The notes under the pieces: model-generated | The model's database searches: none | What the model saw: the letters and a program-made list of their open reading frames with translations, nothing else | Told to the model about the DNA's origin: nothing | Origin: Nocardioides sp. BP30 | Lineage (GTDB): Bacteria; Actinomycetota; Actinomycetes; Propionibacteriales; Nocardioidaceae | Direction of reading: 5' to 3' | Assembly (NCBI RefSeq): GCF_029873215.1 | Contig: NZ_CP123620.1 | Coordinates: 3,100,001-3,164,000 of the forward strand | Length of the DNA: 64,000 bases | Shown: positions 45,298-58,019 of the stretch, in pieces | How positions within the stretch are numbered: position 1 is the stretch's first letter | Layout: every line of letters starts with the position of its first letter | Program-made: the position numbers and the translations under genes

Positions 45298-47334
45298 TCA
45301 GTCGAGGTGGTTGGCGCTCCGGATGACGTCGACGAACCCGTCCATGATCTCGGTCAGCCCGAAGTCCTTGGGGGTGTAGACCGCTGCGACCCCCATCTCC
45401 TGGAGCGCCCGACCGTCGGACTCGGGGATGATCCCTCCGACGATCACCGGTACCTCGGACATCCCGGCCTCCTCGAGCTTGGCGAGCACGTCGGGCACCA
45501 GCTCCATGTGCGACCCGGACAGGATGGAGAGGCCGATGAGGTGCACGTCCTCGGCGACAGCTGCCGAGACGATCTGCTCCGGCGTGAGCCGGATGCCCTG
45601 GTAGATCACCTCGAAGCCCGCGTCCCGGGCCCGTACGGCGATCTGCTCGGCCCCGTTGGAGTGACCGTCGAGCCCGGGCTTGCCGATCAGAACGCGCAGG
45701 CGGCCGCCGAGCTCCTCGCCGGTGGCACGAACCCGCTCACGCACCGCAGCGAGCGCCTGCCCGGCCTCACCGGCCTGGTCACCGGCCCCGACCGCTCCCT
45801 GGACCCCTGTCGGGGCCCGGAACTCGCCGAAGACGCCACGCAGCGTGGCCGCCCACTCCCCCGTCGTCGCGCCCGCGCGCGCGGCGGCCAGGGTGTAAGG
45901 CATCAGGTTCTCGGTGCCCTTGGCCGCGGCGGCGAGTGCCGCCAGCGCCTCGTCGACCTCGGCCTGGTCGCGTTCGGCCTTCCAGGCCTCGACGGAGGCC
46001 AGCGCCGCCTGTTCGGCGCGCGGGTCGGCGACCATGATGGCCTCATCCAGGTTGGCGGTCAGCGGCGAGGGCTCGGTGGTGTCGAACCGGTTGACCCCGA
46101 CGATGATCTCCGAGCCCTCCTCGATGGCCGCCCGGCGACGGGCGTGGGAGGAGACCAGCTCGGACTTCATGTAGCCGGAGTCGACGGCGGCGATCGCACC
46201 GCCCATCGCCTGCACCCGGTCGATCTCCGCCTTGGCGCCCTCGACCAGCTCGCGGACCTTGGCCTCGATGACGGGCGAGCCGTCGAAGATGTCGCCGTAC
46301 TCCAGGAGGTCGGACTCGAAGGCGAGCACCTGCTGCAGCCGCAGGGACCACTGCTGGTCCCAGGGCCGCGGCAACCCCAGCGCCTCGTTCCAGGCGGGGA
46401 GCTGGACCGCTCGGGCCCGCGCCTTCTTCGACAGCGTGACCGCGAGCATCTCCAGCACGATGCGCTGCACGTTGTTCTCCGGCTGCGCCTCGGTCAGGCC
46501 GAGGCTGTTCACCTGGACGCCGTAGCGGAAGCGACGCATCTTCTCGTCGGTGACGCCATAGCGCTCACGCGTGATCTCGTCCCACAGCTCGACGAAGGCG
46601 CGCATCTTGCACATCTCCTCGATGAACCGCACGCCGGCGTTGACGAAGAACGAGATCCGCCCGACCACCCGCTCGAAGTCGTCCTCGCCGACCTGGCCCG
46701 AGGCCTTCACCTGGTCGAGCACGGCGATGGCGGTGCACATCGCGTAGGCGATCTCCTGGACCGGCGTCGCGCCGGCCTCCTGCAGGTGATAGCTGCAGAT
46801 GTTGATCGGGTTCCACTTCGGGATCTGGTGGACGGTGTAGGCGATCATGTCGCTGATCAGCCGCAGGGAGTGCTCGGGGCCGAAGACGTAGGTCCCGCGG
46901 GAGAGGTACTCCTTGATGATGTCGTTCTGGGTGGTGCCGGCCAGCTGGGCCGCGACCTGCTCCGGCGAGAGATCGGGGTTCTGCTCCTCGGCGACGACCT
47001 GGTACAGCGCCAGCAGCCACATCGCCGTCGCGTTGATGGTCATCGAGGTGTTCATCTCGGTGAGCGGGATCTGGTCGAACAGCTTGCGCATCTCGCCGAG
47101 GTGCGGGATCGGCACACCGACCTTGCCGACCTCACCCTTCGCGAGCGGGCTGTCGGGGTCGTAGCCGGTCTGGGTGGGCAGGTCGAAGGCCACGCTCAGG
47201 CCGGTCTGACCCTTGGCCAGGTTGGTCCGGTACAGGGCGTTCGACGCCTCGGCTGTGGAGTGGCCGGCGTAGGTCCTCATCACCCACGGACGATCCTTGG
47301 GCGCGCGCTCCGGGGTGGGCTTCTCGCTGCTCAT
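45298..47334 (-). CDS. ecm: Ethylmalonyl-CoA mutase (MeaA/Ecm type)
   Basis: A 678-residue B12-dependent mutase, single chain with a substrate-binding barrel (about 1-520) and a cobalamin domain (about 545-678). The start RTYAGHSTAEASNALYRTNL and the B12 motif GKPGLDGHSNGAEQIA (DXHXXG, near 557) match the Ecm/MeaA branch as I recall it from Rhodobacter; methylmalonyl-CoA mutases usually have a KMGQDGHDRG-type motif. It converts ethylmalonyl-CoA to methylsuccinyl-CoA. The mRNA looks leaderless, with the shared operator over the -35. MeaB and the adenosyltransferase nearby support it. Confidence 0.93.
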   Translation of the reverse strand: MSSEKPTPERAPKDRPWVMRTYAGHSTAEASNALYRTNLAKGQTGLSVAFDLPTQTGYDPDSPLAKGEVGKVGVPIPHLGEMRKLFDQIPLTEMNTSMTINATAMWLLALYQVVAEEQNPDLSPEQVAAQLAGTTQNDIIKEYLSRGTYVFGPEHSLRLISDMIAYTVHQIPKWNPINICSYHLQEAGATPVQEIAYAMCTAIAVLDQVKASGQVGEDDFERVVGRISFFVNAGVRFIEEMCKMRAFVELWDEITRERYGVTDEKMRRFRYGVQVNSLGLTEAQPENNVQRIVLEMLAVTLSKKARARAVQLPAWNEALGLPRPWDQQWSLRLQQVLAFESDLLEYGDIFDGSPVIEAKVRELVEGAKAEIDRVQAMGGAIAAVDSGYMKSELVSSHARRRAAIEEGSEIIVGVNRFDTTEPSPLTANLDEAIMVADPRAEQAALASVEAWKAERDQAEVDEALAALAAAAKGTENLMPYTLAAARAGATTGEWAATLRGVFGEFRAPTGVQGAVGAGDQAGEAGQALAAVRERVRATGEELGGRLRVLIGKPGLDGHSNGAEQIAVRARDAGFEVIYQGIRLTPEQIVSAAVAEDVHLIGLSILSGSHMELVPDVLAKLEEAGMSEVPVIVGGIIPESDGRALQEMGVAAVYTPKDFGLTEIMDGFVDVIRSANHLD

Positions 47335-47341
47335 GAAACGG

Positions 47342-47370
47342 AGACTAGGCCCTTCCTTACCGGCTGGTAA
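47342..47370 (-). promoter_or_regulatory. ecm promoter with YTACC-N4-RGTAR operator
   Basis: On the minus strand TTACCA (47370-47365) as -35, 17-base spacer, TAGTCT (47347-47342) as -10, then seven bases to the ATG. The -35 is the left arm of the perfect palindrome TTACC-AGCC-GGTAA (47370-47357), so a bound repressor would block polymerase. Confidence 0.7.
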
Positions 47371-47412
47371 CCCTGCGCGATGTGGAAAATGCCACTCCGC
47401 CGACCGCGAGGC

Positions 47413-48759
47413 TCAGCCGCCACCGGTGTGCGTGGGCTTCGTGGCCGTCGGACGGGTCAGGCTCGCCCGCAGCGCCGCCGTCACCGCTCCGAGTGCCTCC
47501 TGTGCCGAGAGCCCGGCAAGGTCGGCACGCAGCGCGACCAGCCGGCGGATGAGGGCCGCCGGCTCGCCCAGGGCGACGGCATGCCGCGGACGGAGCCGCC
47601 CGTGCGCCTTCCACAGCGGCTCGAGCAGCACGAGCTCCTCCACCGCCGCCTCGTAACGGCGCCGCGCGGGGGCGACGCCCTCCTCCGCGCGCAGCGCGTC
47701 CCGGAGCTCCTTGAGCGCGATCAGGGCATCGCCGCGACGCCGGCGGTAGACGTCCCGGCTGCGCACCGGCAGGACCAGCCAGGAGGCCAGCACCCCGATC
47801 ACCGCGCCGAGCGCGACCCCGATCAGTCGCTGACCCAGCTCACCGGCGCCGCCGATCCCGACGTACCCGTGGAGCAGGGCGACCATCGCCGTGACCCCCG
47901 CCGCCCACCAGGCGTAGCTGCGCTGGCGCGCCCACAGCGCCGCAGCCATCACGGCGAACAGCAGCACGATCGCCCACCGGTCGCCGGCGACGAATCGACC
48001 GGCGATCACGGTGGCGAGTCCGGTCCCCACCAGCGCCCCGACCAGCCGCAGCACGCCCTTGTGCAGGACGTCGCCGCGACCGCGGTTGCCGCTGCACACC
48101 ACGTAGCAGGACAGCACCAGCCACGGCCAGTGCTCCGGCATCAGCCACCGGCCGAGGCCGTAGGAGACGGCCAGACCGACGGCGAGCTGGGCAGCCATCC
48201 GCGTGCTGGCCCGACCCGACCGGGCCGCGGTGTCTGATCCGTGGTCCTCGGGCGGTGCCGGCAGGAAGCCGATCCCCCAGGCGAGCAGATGCACCGCCAC
48301 CACCCAGCCGAACGCCACCATCGCGAACACGGCCGGCCACCAGGTGCTGGCGGTGCCCGCATCGACGGGGACGGGCACCACCAGCAGCGCGATGAACGGC
48401 AGGCTGACCAGCGTGCCCAGCCGGGTCCACCAGCTGCCGAAGCGTCGCAGGTACACCGCCCCGGACAGCACCAGGACGAACGCCACGCCACCGAGGACCG
48501 GGTGGCGGACCAGCAGCCGGCCGACCTCGGTCGCGAGCAGGGCGATCAGCGGCAGCGTCGCGATCCTCAGGAGGTACGGCGCCGCCGCGCGCGGCCGCTC
48601 CCTGCTCACCACCCGCGCCAGCGTCACCGCGAGCACCGTCGCGAGGACGACGACGTCGAGGTGGAGCCCCCGGGCCACCTCGAGGCGCCAGGCGGTGAGC
48701 CAGGTGCCGAGGACCGCGAGCATCGCGACGGCCGGAGCGCGCCAGGAGGTGGTCGACAT
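47413..48759 (-). CDS. FUSC-family membrane protein
   Basis: About 448 residues with two sets of predicted membrane helices and a C-terminal cytoplasmic helical region, as in FUSC/aromatic-acid exporter proteins. ATG 48759 has GGGAGG four bases upstream; ATG 48771 would add four residues. Divergent from the adenosyltransferase gene. Function not clear; resistance to aromatic acids is a family-based guess. Confidence 0.82.
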   Translation of the reverse strand: MSTTSWRAPAVAMLAVLGTWLTAWRLEVARGLHLDVVVLATVLAVTLARVVSRERPRAAAPYLLRIATLPLIALLATEVGRLLVRHPVLGGVAFVLVLSGAVYLRRFGSWWTRLGTLVSLPFIALLVVPVPVDAGTASTWWPAVFAMVAFGWVVAVHLLAWGIGFLPAPPEDHGSDTAARSGRASTRMAAQLAVGLAVSYGLGRWLMPEHWPWLVLSCYVVCSGNRGRGDVLHKGVLRLVGALVGTGLATVIAGRFVAGDRWAIVLLFAVMAAALWARQRSYAWWAAGVTAMVALLHGYVGIGGAGELGQRLIGVALGAVIGVLASWLVLPVRSRDVYRRRRGDALIALKELRDALRAEEGVAPARRRYEAAVEELVLLEPLWKAHGRLRPRHAVALGEPAALIRRLVALRADLAGLSAQEALGAVTAALRASLTRPTATKPTHTGGG

Positions 48760-48782
48760 GGTGCCTCCCATTCTGCGCGTCC

Positions 48783-48788
48783 TAGAGT
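48783..48788 (+). promoter_or_regulatory. Putative -10 element for the adenosyltransferase gene
   Basis: TAGAGT followed by six bases and the ATG at 48795; consistent with a leaderless mRNA. Confidence 0.45.
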
Positions 48789-48794
48789 CGGCAC

Positions 48795-49373
48795 ATGGTC
48801 AACCTCACCAGGATCTACACCCGCACCGGCGACGCCGGCACCACCCGGCTCGGCGACATGAGCGAGACCAGCAAGACCGACCCTCGGCTGGCGGCCTACG
48901 CCGACGTCGACGAGGCCAACTCCGCCATCGGCGTCGCGATCGCGATGGGCTCCCTGGACGAGCGCGTGGTCGCCGACCTGTCCCGGATCCAGAACGACCT
49001 GTTCGACGTCGGCGCCGACTTCTCCACGCCGGTCGTCGCCGAGCCCGCGTTCCCGCCGCTGCGGGTCGAGCAGGAGTACGTCGACCGGCTCGAGCGGCTG
49101 TGCGACGACTACAACGCCGACCTGCCGGCGCTGCGCAGCTTCATCCTGCCCGGCGGCACCGCGGGGGCGGCGTACCTGCACGTCGCCCGCACGGTGGTCC
49201 GCCGGGCCGAGCGCTCTGCCTGGGCCGCCTACGAGGCGCACGGCGAGACGATGAACCGGTTGGCGATCACCTACCTCAACCGGCTCTCGGACCTGCTGTT
49301 CATCCTCGCTCGGCACGCGAACCGCCAGCCCGGCGACGTCCTGTGGGTGCCGGGCGGCGAGCGGGGCGAGTGA
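48795..49373 (+). CDS. Cob(I)alamin adenosyltransferase, PduO type
   Basis: A 192-residue protein that makes adenosylcobalamin from cob(I)alamin and ATP. N-terminal IYTRTGDAGTTRLGD binds ATP; RRAERSAWAA and NRLSDLLFILAR are the conserved C-terminal segments. Adenosylcobalamin is the cofactor of the ethylmalonyl-CoA mutase 1.5 kb away. From memory, a related gene (Rv1314c) also neighbours the atp-DUF2550 cluster in mycobacteria. Confidence 0.94.
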   Translation: MVNLTRIYTRTGDAGTTRLGDMSETSKTDPRLAAYADVDEANSAIGVAIAMGSLDERVVADLSRIQNDLFDVGADFSTPVVAEPAFPPLRVEQEYVDRLERLCDDYNADLPALRSFILPGGTAGAAYLHVARTVVRRAERSAWAAYEAHGETMNRLAITYLNRLSDLLFILARHANRQPGDVLWVPGGERGE

Positions 49374-49383
49374 CCCGCGGCGA

Positions 49384-50622
49384 TCAGCCGGTCAGGTCAG
49401 CCGCGTCGACGGGCCCGCGCTGCGGACGCGCCGCCAGCACGCTGAAGGCAGCGGGCACCATCAGCGCCGCGACGACCAGCAGCGCCTGCAACGTCCCGAT
49501 CCGGTCGCCGATCGCGCCGAGGAACGGCGGCCCGATCAGGAACGCGCCGTAGCCGATGGTCGAGACGACACTGACCCGGGCCGCCGCGCGGCGCGGGTCG
49601 TCGGCGGCGGCACTCATCCCGACCGGGAAGCCCAGGGAGGCGCCCAGGCCCCAGATCACGATGCCGACGGCCGCTACCGCCAGGTGGGCGCCGTAGACGG
49701 TGAGCAGCACGCCGACGAGTCCGGCGACGGTGCACGCCCAGAGGACAGGTGCGCGGCCGAACCGGTCGAGCGCCACCGGGCCGACGAAGCGCCCCGTCGT
49801 CATCGCGACCACGAACAGCGAGAAGCCGGCCACGCCGACCCAGTGCGGTACGTCGTACCCATCGATCAGCCCGAGGGACAGCCAGTCGTTCGCCGAGCCC
49901 TCGACGGCGGCGAAGGCCAGCACCATCACCCCGACCAGCAGGGTGCGCGGCTCGCGCCAGGCCGAGGCGCGTCGCTCGCCGGGCACCGTCGGATCGGGCG
50001 CATGGGTCTGCACGGGGAGGAAGGCGCCACAGGCCGCGAGGACACCGCCGTACGCCGGCACGCCGACCACGAGGAGGTGGACCACGGCCGGGACGCCCAG
50101 CGCCGCCATCGGAATGCCGATCCCGCTCCCGGCGATCGACCCCATGCTCCAGGCGGCGTGGAACCGCGGCATGATCGTGCGCCCGAGCCGCCGCTCGACC
50201 TCGGCGCCCTCGACGTTCATCGCGACGTCCCAGGCGCTCAGGCCCATGCCCTCCGAGAGCATGCCGAGCGCCGCCAGCGGGACCCAGCCGACCACTGTCG
50301 CCCCGAGAGCGGCCACGACCACTCCCGCGGCGACGCCGACGGCGGCCACTCGCACGACGGTGGCGGCACCGAAGCGCTCGATCAGCCGACCGGAGAACGG
50401 CAGCATCACCAGGCTGCCCACGGAGGCGGACAGGAGCAGGAGTCCCAGCTGAGCGTTGCTCAGCTCGAGTGCCGAGCGTACGTCGGGCAGCCGGGAGACC
50501 AGCGAGGCGAAGAGGAACCCGTTGAGGGCGAAGGCCGCCACCACGGCGTTGCGGCTCCGGAGGGGCGAGGGGGTGACGCTCAGCGCGACCAGTCCGTTCC
50601 GGGATGGCGGGACTCCAGCCAT
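49384..50622 (-). CDS. MFS transporter
   Basis: A major-facilitator protein of about 412 residues with twelve predicted helices; RLIERFGAATVVRV and LDRFGRAPVLWA are the half-loop motifs. Resembles the small YbjJ-like group; substrate unknown. ATG 50622 overlaps the DUF2550 gene by 43 bases; GTG 50544 would remove 26 residues and the overlap. It may be read through from the atp operon. Confidence 0.87.
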   Translation of the reverse strand: MAGVPPSRNGLVALSVTPSPLRSRNAVVAAFALNGFLFASLVSRLPDVRSALELSNAQLGLLLLSASVGSLVMLPFSGRLIERFGAATVVRVAAVGVAAGVVVAALGATVVGWVPLAALGMLSEGMGLSAWDVAMNVEGAEVERRLGRTIMPRFHAAWSMGSIAGSGIGIPMAALGVPAVVHLLVVGVPAYGGVLAACGAFLPVQTHAPDPTVPGERRASAWREPRTLLVGVMVLAFAAVEGSANDWLSLGLIDGYDVPHWVGVAGFSLFVVAMTTGRFVGPVALDRFGRAPVLWACTVAGLVGVLLTVYGAHLAVAAVGIVIWGLGASLGFPVGMSAAADDPRRAAARVSVVSTIGYGAFLIGPPFLGAIGDRIGTLQALLVVAALMVPAAFSVLAARPQRGPVDAADLTG

Positions 50623-51023
50623 GCCTGGAACCCGATCAGCGACTGCGGGGCCATGGCCAGCTCGACGAGGGCACCGTCCAGGGTGCGGCACTCGACCACG
50701 AGGTGGTCGGGGTAGAGCGCGAGCTCCTCACCGCCCTGCGGGATCCTGCTGGCCGCATAGACCAGGCCGGTTCGCTCCCAGGTCCGCTTGGGCACCGGGG
50801 CGAGCGAGAAGACCCTGAACCACTCGAGCGTGGAGCCGGAGTAGCGGCCGACGCCGAGGAGCCAACCGCGCCCGGGGCTGGTCGCCCGGGCGCGGTAGCT
50901 CAGCTCGAAGGTGCCGCCGTGACGGCTGATGATCCGGCGACGGATCATCAGCGCCACCACGAGGACCAGGAAGAGTGCGAGCACGACGCTGAGGGGCGTC
51001 AGCACCCACTCCCACCAGGTCAT
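50580..51023 (-). CDS. DUF2550 family protein
   Basis: A 147-residue protein with one N-terminal membrane helix (about 6-27) and a compact cytoplasmic domain. It lies seven bases after atpC; DUF2550 proteins follow atpC in many actinobacteria, including mycobacteria (Rv1312). Function unknown; the conserved place suggests a link to ATP synthase or the membrane. Confidence 0.9.
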   Translation of the reverse strand: MTWWEWVLTPLSVVLALFLVLVVALMIRRRIISRHGGTFELSYRARATSPGRGWLLGVGRYSGSTLEWFRVFSLAPVPKRTWERTGLVYAASRIPQGGEELALYPDHLVVECRTLDGALVELAMAPQSLIGFQAWLESRHPGTDWSR

Positions 51024-51030
51024 GAAGGTA

Positions 51031-51423
51031 TCAGCGAGCCTTCTCGACAGCGCGGATACGTGCCTCGGCGCGACGAATGCGCTGCTCGGCCTCGTCGTCG
51101 CTCCCGATCAGGCCCTGGGCCTTCTCCAGCTCGGTACGAGCCGCGTCGACGTCGATCTCCTCGGCGAGCAGCACGTGTGCCGAGAGCACCGAGACCCGGT
51201 CGTTCGCGACCGAGATGAAGCCACCGTCGGCGGAGGCGACGACCACCGGGCCGTCGACCGGGCTGATCTCGACCACGGCGTCGGTGAGCACCGACAGCAT
51301 CGGCGCGTGACCCCGCAGGACACCGACGTCACCCTCGATCGTGCGGGCGATGACCATGGTGGCCTCGCCGCTCCAGACCACCCGGTCCGCCGCGACGAGC
51401 TCCACCTGCAGGTTCTCGGCCAT
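51031..51423 (-). CDS. atpC: ATP synthase epsilon subunit
   Basis: A 130-residue F1 central-stalk subunit: N-terminal beta sandwich (LQVELVAADRVVWSGEA) and C-terminal helical hairpin (about 88-130). It couples rotation to catalysis and can inhibit hydrolysis. Starts four bases after the atpD stop. Confidence 0.96.
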   Translation of the reverse strand: MAENLQVELVAADRVVWSGEATMVIARTIEGDVGVLRGHAPMLSVLTDAVVEISPVDGPVVVASADGGFISVANDRVSVLSAHVLLAEEIDVDAARTELEKAQGLIGSDDEAEQRIRRAEARIRAVEKAR

Positions 51424-51426
51424 GAC

Positions 51427-53815
<2,389 letters not shown>

Positions 53816-53817
53816 GC

Positions 53818-55458
53818 TCAGGCTCGCTTCTGCTTGACGATCTGCTCCTGCTCGACATCGCCGTCCTCGAGCGCCTCCGCACGAGAGGAACCCGACTTGA
53901 TCGACTCGCCGTCGGAGGTCTCGAACTGGTCCAGGAAGGAGTCGTAGGCGCTGGCGAGCTGGGACTCGGTGGAGTCCTCGAACTTCAGCGACTCACGGAT
54001 CCCCGCCAGGATGCCCTCGTGCGAGAGGCGCAGGTAGTCTAGGAACTCCTGCTCGAACTTGAGGACGTCCGAGACCGGCAGCTTGTCCAGGCGACCACTG
54101 GTGCCCAGCCACAGCGAGACGGTCATCGCGTCGATCGGGTACGGCGAGTACGCCGGCTGCTTGAGCAGCGCCATCAGGCGCTGACCGCGGGCGAGCTGCT
54201 GCTTGGAGGCGGCGTCGAGGTCCGAGGCGAACATCGCGAAGGCCTCCATGGCGCGGTACTGCGCCAGCTCGACCTTGAGCGAGCCCGTGACGGCCTTGAG
54301 CGCCTTGGTCATGGCCGCACCACCGACGCGGGACACCGACACGCCGACGTCCACGGCGGGGCGCTGGTTGGCGGCGAACAAGTCGGACTGCAAGAAGATC
54401 TGGCCGTCGGTGATGGAGATGACGTTGGTCGGGATGAACGCCGAGACGTCGTTGGCCTTGGTCTCGATGATCGGCAGGCCCGTCATCGAGCCGGCGCCCA
54501 TGTCGTCGGACAGCTTGGCGCAACGCTCGAGCAGACGGCTGTGCAGGTAGAAGACGTCACCCGGGTAGGCCTCACGGCCCGGCGGACGGCGCAGCAGCAG
54601 CGACACCGCGCGGTAGGCCTCGGCCTGCTTGGTCAGGTCGTCGAAGACGATCAGGACGTGCTTGCCCTCGTACATCCAGTGCTGGCCGATGGCCGAGCCG
54701 GTGTAGGGGGCCAGGTACTTGAAGCCCGCCGAGTCCGAGGCCGGGGCCGCGACGATCGTGGTGTACTCCAGCGCACCGGCCTCCTCCAGGGCACCGCGCA
54801 CGGAGGCGATGGTGGAGCCCTTCTGACCGATCGCGACGTAGATGCAGCGGACCTGCTTGGACGGGTCGCCGGTCTCCCAGTTCTGCTTCTGATTGATGAT
54901 CGTGTCGATCGCGATCGTGGTCTTGCCGGTGGCGCGGTCGCCGATGATCAGCTGACGCTGACCGCGACCGATGGGGGTCATCGCGTCGATCGCCTTGATG
55001 CCGGTGGCGAGCGGCTCGTGCACCGACTTGCGCTGCATCACGTCGGGGGCCTGCAGCTCGAGGGCGCGGCGTCCGACGGTGGCGATCTCGCCGAGGCCGT
55101 CGATCGCGTTGCCGAGCGGGTCCACGACGCGGCCGAGGTAGCCGTCGCCGACCGGGACCGAGAGGACCTCGCCCGTACGGCGGACCGTCTGGCCCTCCTC
55201 GATCTTGTCGAAGTCACCCAGGATGACGACGCCGATCTCGCGGGTGTCGAGGTTCAGGGCGATGCCCAGGGTGCCGTCCTCGAACTGCAGCAGCTCGTTC
55301 GCCATCGCCGAGGGCAGGCCGGCGACGCGGGCGATGCCGTCAGCGGTCTGGGCGACCGTGCCGACCTCCTCGGTCTTGGCGGCCTCCGGCTGGTAGTCGG
55401 CGACGTACTTCGCCAGCGCGTCGCGGATCTCCTCCGGACGGATGGTCAGCTCCGTCAT
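53818..55458 (-). CDS. atpA: ATP synthase alpha subunit
   Basis: A 546-residue non-catalytic nucleotide-binding F1 subunit with P-loop GDRATGKT and the signature [14 protein letters not shown]. The C terminus has a long acidic/basic tail (about 515-546), as in other actinobacterial alpha subunits, where it is linked to suppression of ATP hydrolysis. Confidence 0.97.
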   Translation of the reverse strand: MTELTIRPEEIRDALAKYVADYQPEAAKTEEVGTVAQTADGIARVAGLPSAMANELLQFEDGTLGIALNLDTREIGVVILGDFDKIEEGQTVRRTGEVLSVPVGDGYLGRVVDPLGNAIDGLGEIATVGRRALELQAPDVMQRKSVHEPLATGIKAIDAMTPIGRGQRQLIIGDRATGKTTIAIDTIINQKQNWETGDPSKQVRCIYVAIGQKGSTIASVRGALEEAGALEYTTIVAAPASDSAGFKYLAPYTGSAIGQHWMYEGKHVLIVFDDLTKQAEAYRAVSLLLRRPPGREAYPGDVFYLHSRLLERCAKLSDDMGAGSMTGLPIIETKANDVSAFIPTNVISITDGQIFLQSDLFAANQRPAVDVGVSVSRVGGAAMTKALKAVTGSLKVELAQYRAMEAFAMFASDLDAASKQQLARGQRLMALLKQPAYSPYPIDAMTVSLWLGTSGRLDKLPVSDVLKFEQEFLDYLRLSHEGILAGIRESLKFEDSTESQLASAYDSFLDQFETSDGESIKSGSSRAEALEDGDVEQEQIVKQKRA

Positions 55459-55511
55459 CTCAGGTGCCTTCTCTCTCGTTCTCTCTAAGTCTGGTGCGTG
55501 CTGGGGCCGGG

Positions 55512-56326
55512 TCAGCCGGCCAGGGCGCGGCGGGCGTCGTCGAGACGGCTGGCCACGGTGCCGTCGATGACATCGTCACCGATCTCCACCTTGATGCCGC
55601 CGATGACGGAGGGGTCGACCAGCACGTTCAGGTGCACGGGGCGACCGTAGTGCCGCTCGAGCGCGGCGGCGAGACGACTCGTCTCCGCCTCGCTGAGCTG
55701 CTTGGCGACGCGAACGGTCGCGACGCCCTCGTTGTGGGCCGCCGCGGCGACCTTCTCGTACTCGCCCAACGCCACCGACACGGTGCGGTAGGTGCCGGCG
55801 AGCGACTGCTTGGCCAGCGCGACGGTGGCCGGGAGGGCCTTGCCGTCGAGGAGGGAGTCGAGCAGGGCGGCCTTGTCGTCGGCCGACCGGCTGGGGTCGG
55901 ACAGTGCGTCGCGCAGCTCCGGGTTCTGCTGCACCACCTGGCCGAGCTCGAAGAGCTCGTCGGCGAGCCGCTTGGCCTCGGTACCGGCCGAGCGGACCAG
56001 AGCGAGCTCGCTGAGGTGCTCCAGCGCGTCCGCGAGGTCGCCCGCGTGCGTCCAGCGCCGCGTGGCGGCGGCGCTGAGCACCTGCAGTGCACCCGCGGCG
56101 ACCTTGCCGCCGAAGATCTGCTGCACCAGGCCGGACTTGGCCTCCTCCGGGACCGACTGATCGGTGAGGAACCGGCGCAGCGCCGCCTCACCGCGCAGGG
56201 TCTGCGAGGCCGAGAACAGCGAGTCCGCGACCTCGGCGGCGGCCGAGGCCCCCGAGCCGGAGACGACGGTCTCCAGCTCGGAGGTCAGGCTCGCGACGGC
56301 GTCCGCGGAGGCACCACGCACGTCCA

Positions 56327-56327
<1 letters not shown>
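55512..56327 (-). CDS. atpH: ATP synthase delta subunit
   Basis: A 271-residue peripheral-stalk subunit; actinobacterial delta subunits are longer than the E. coli protein. The C-terminal [20 protein letters not shown] is the conserved OSCP/delta signature. Its ATG shares a base with the atpF TGA. In mycobacteria delta is fused to a b-like part; here b and delta are separate. Confidence 0.95.
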
Positions 56328-56866
<539 letters not shown>

Positions 56867-56921
56867 CTACCTGACCTTGTCTTCACCAGTGATGGACCGA
56901 GGGCTGGGTGCCCGAGACCGA

Positions 56922-57140
56922 TCAGGTGTTCGAAGCCTTGAGAACGAAGGCGAGGGCGATGCCGATGATGGCAAGGGCCTCGGCGAGCGCGAACCCGAGG
57001 ATCGCGATCGACTGGAGGCGGCTCTGCGCCTCCGGCTGACGGGCCACACCAGAGATGTAGGCCGCGAAGATCAGACCGATACCGATACCCGGGCCGATAG
57101 CGGCCAGGCCGTAGCCGATCATGTTGAGCGAGCCACCCAT
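56922..57140 (-). CDS. atpE: ATP synthase c subunit
   Basis: A 72-residue hairpin of two membrane helices, forming the proton-translocating ring. The carboxylate is E54 in [12 protein letters not shown]; the loop has [15 protein letters not shown] precedes the ATG. No sodium-binding Gln/Thr signature is obvious, so a proton motor is likely. Confidence 0.96.
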   Translation of the reverse strand: MGGSLNMIGYGLAAIGPGIGIGLIFAAYISGVARQPEAQSRLQSIAILGFALAEALAIIGIALAFVLKASNT

Positions 57141-57217
57141 GACTCTTCCTTTCGGTTGTTTTCCGCTTCGGACGAAGCAGTTGGTGTGATGAGTTGCGAC
57201 GATCCGCCGAGCGGATC

Positions 57218-58003
57218 TCAGTGCTCGTCGGCGAGCGCACCCTGGAGGTACATCGCGTTGAGCAGAGTGAAGACGTAGGCCTGCAGGAACTGGACCAGGA
57301 TCTCGAGGAAGCTGATCAGGATCGCCAGGACCCAGGCGAGCGGGCCGGCGACGTAGCCGACGCCACCGACGTGCTGGATGAGGTAGAGACCGCCGGTCGC
57401 GAACAGCAGCAGCAGCAGGTGGCCGGCGAACATGTTGCAGAACAGACGCAGGGCCAGCGTGACCGGACGGACCAGGATGTTGGAGAAGAACTCCAGCGGG
57501 ATCAGCAGCGGGTACATCAACGGCGTGACGCCCGAAGGGACGCACTGGAGCTTGAGATAGCCCAGGAGCCCGTGCTTCTTGACGCCGACCGCGTTGTAGA
57601 CCACCCAGCTCACCGCCGCCAGCGCGTACGCCATCGAGGCACGCGAGAAGGCCGGGAACTGCAGGAACGGGATGGTGGCGAACAGGTTGTTCACCAAGAT
57701 GAAGAAGAACAGCGTGACCAGGTACGGCACGAACCGGAGGAAGTCGTGGCTGCCGATCACGTCACGGGCGATGCTGTTGCGCACCATGCCGTAGGCGCTC
57801 TCGCCGGCGTACTGCAGGCGACCGGGCACCAGCGACCCGCGGCGGATCGCGAGGAAGAAGAACCCGAAGACGACGATCGCGGCGAGCACCAGCAGGAACA
57901 TCGCCTTGGTGATCTCGTGGCCACCGATGCTGAAGAAGCCCGGGAGGTCGAAGTTCGCCGGGCCCGGGGCGTTGAACTCCTCGGCTCGGATCACGGAACT
58001 CAC
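57218..58003 (-). CDS. atpB: ATP synthase a subunit
   Basis: A 261-residue membrane subunit with about six helices and the conserved Arg in [13 protein letters not shown], which faces the c-ring carboxylate. First structural subunit gene of the operon. Confidence 0.96.
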   Translation of the reverse strand: MSSVIRAEEFNAPGPANFDLPGFFSIGGHEITKAMFLLVLAAIVVFGFFFLAIRRGSLVPGRLQYAGESAYGMVRNSIARDVIGSHDFLRFVPYLVTLFFFILVNNLFATIPFLQFPAFSRASMAYALAAVSWVVYNAVGVKKHGLLGYLKLQCVPSGVTPLMYPLLIPLEFFSNILVRPVTLALRLFCNMFAGHLLLLLFATGGLYLIQHVGGVGYVAGPLAWVLAILISFLEILVQFLQAYVFTLLNAMYLQGALADEH

Positions 58004-58019
58004 TGTGCCTCCTGCTTCG

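Noticed and set aside
45298..47334. Methylmalonyl-CoA mutase as the product
   Set aside because: The B12-binding motif and N terminus match the Ecm/MeaA branch, and there is no partner small subunit beside it.
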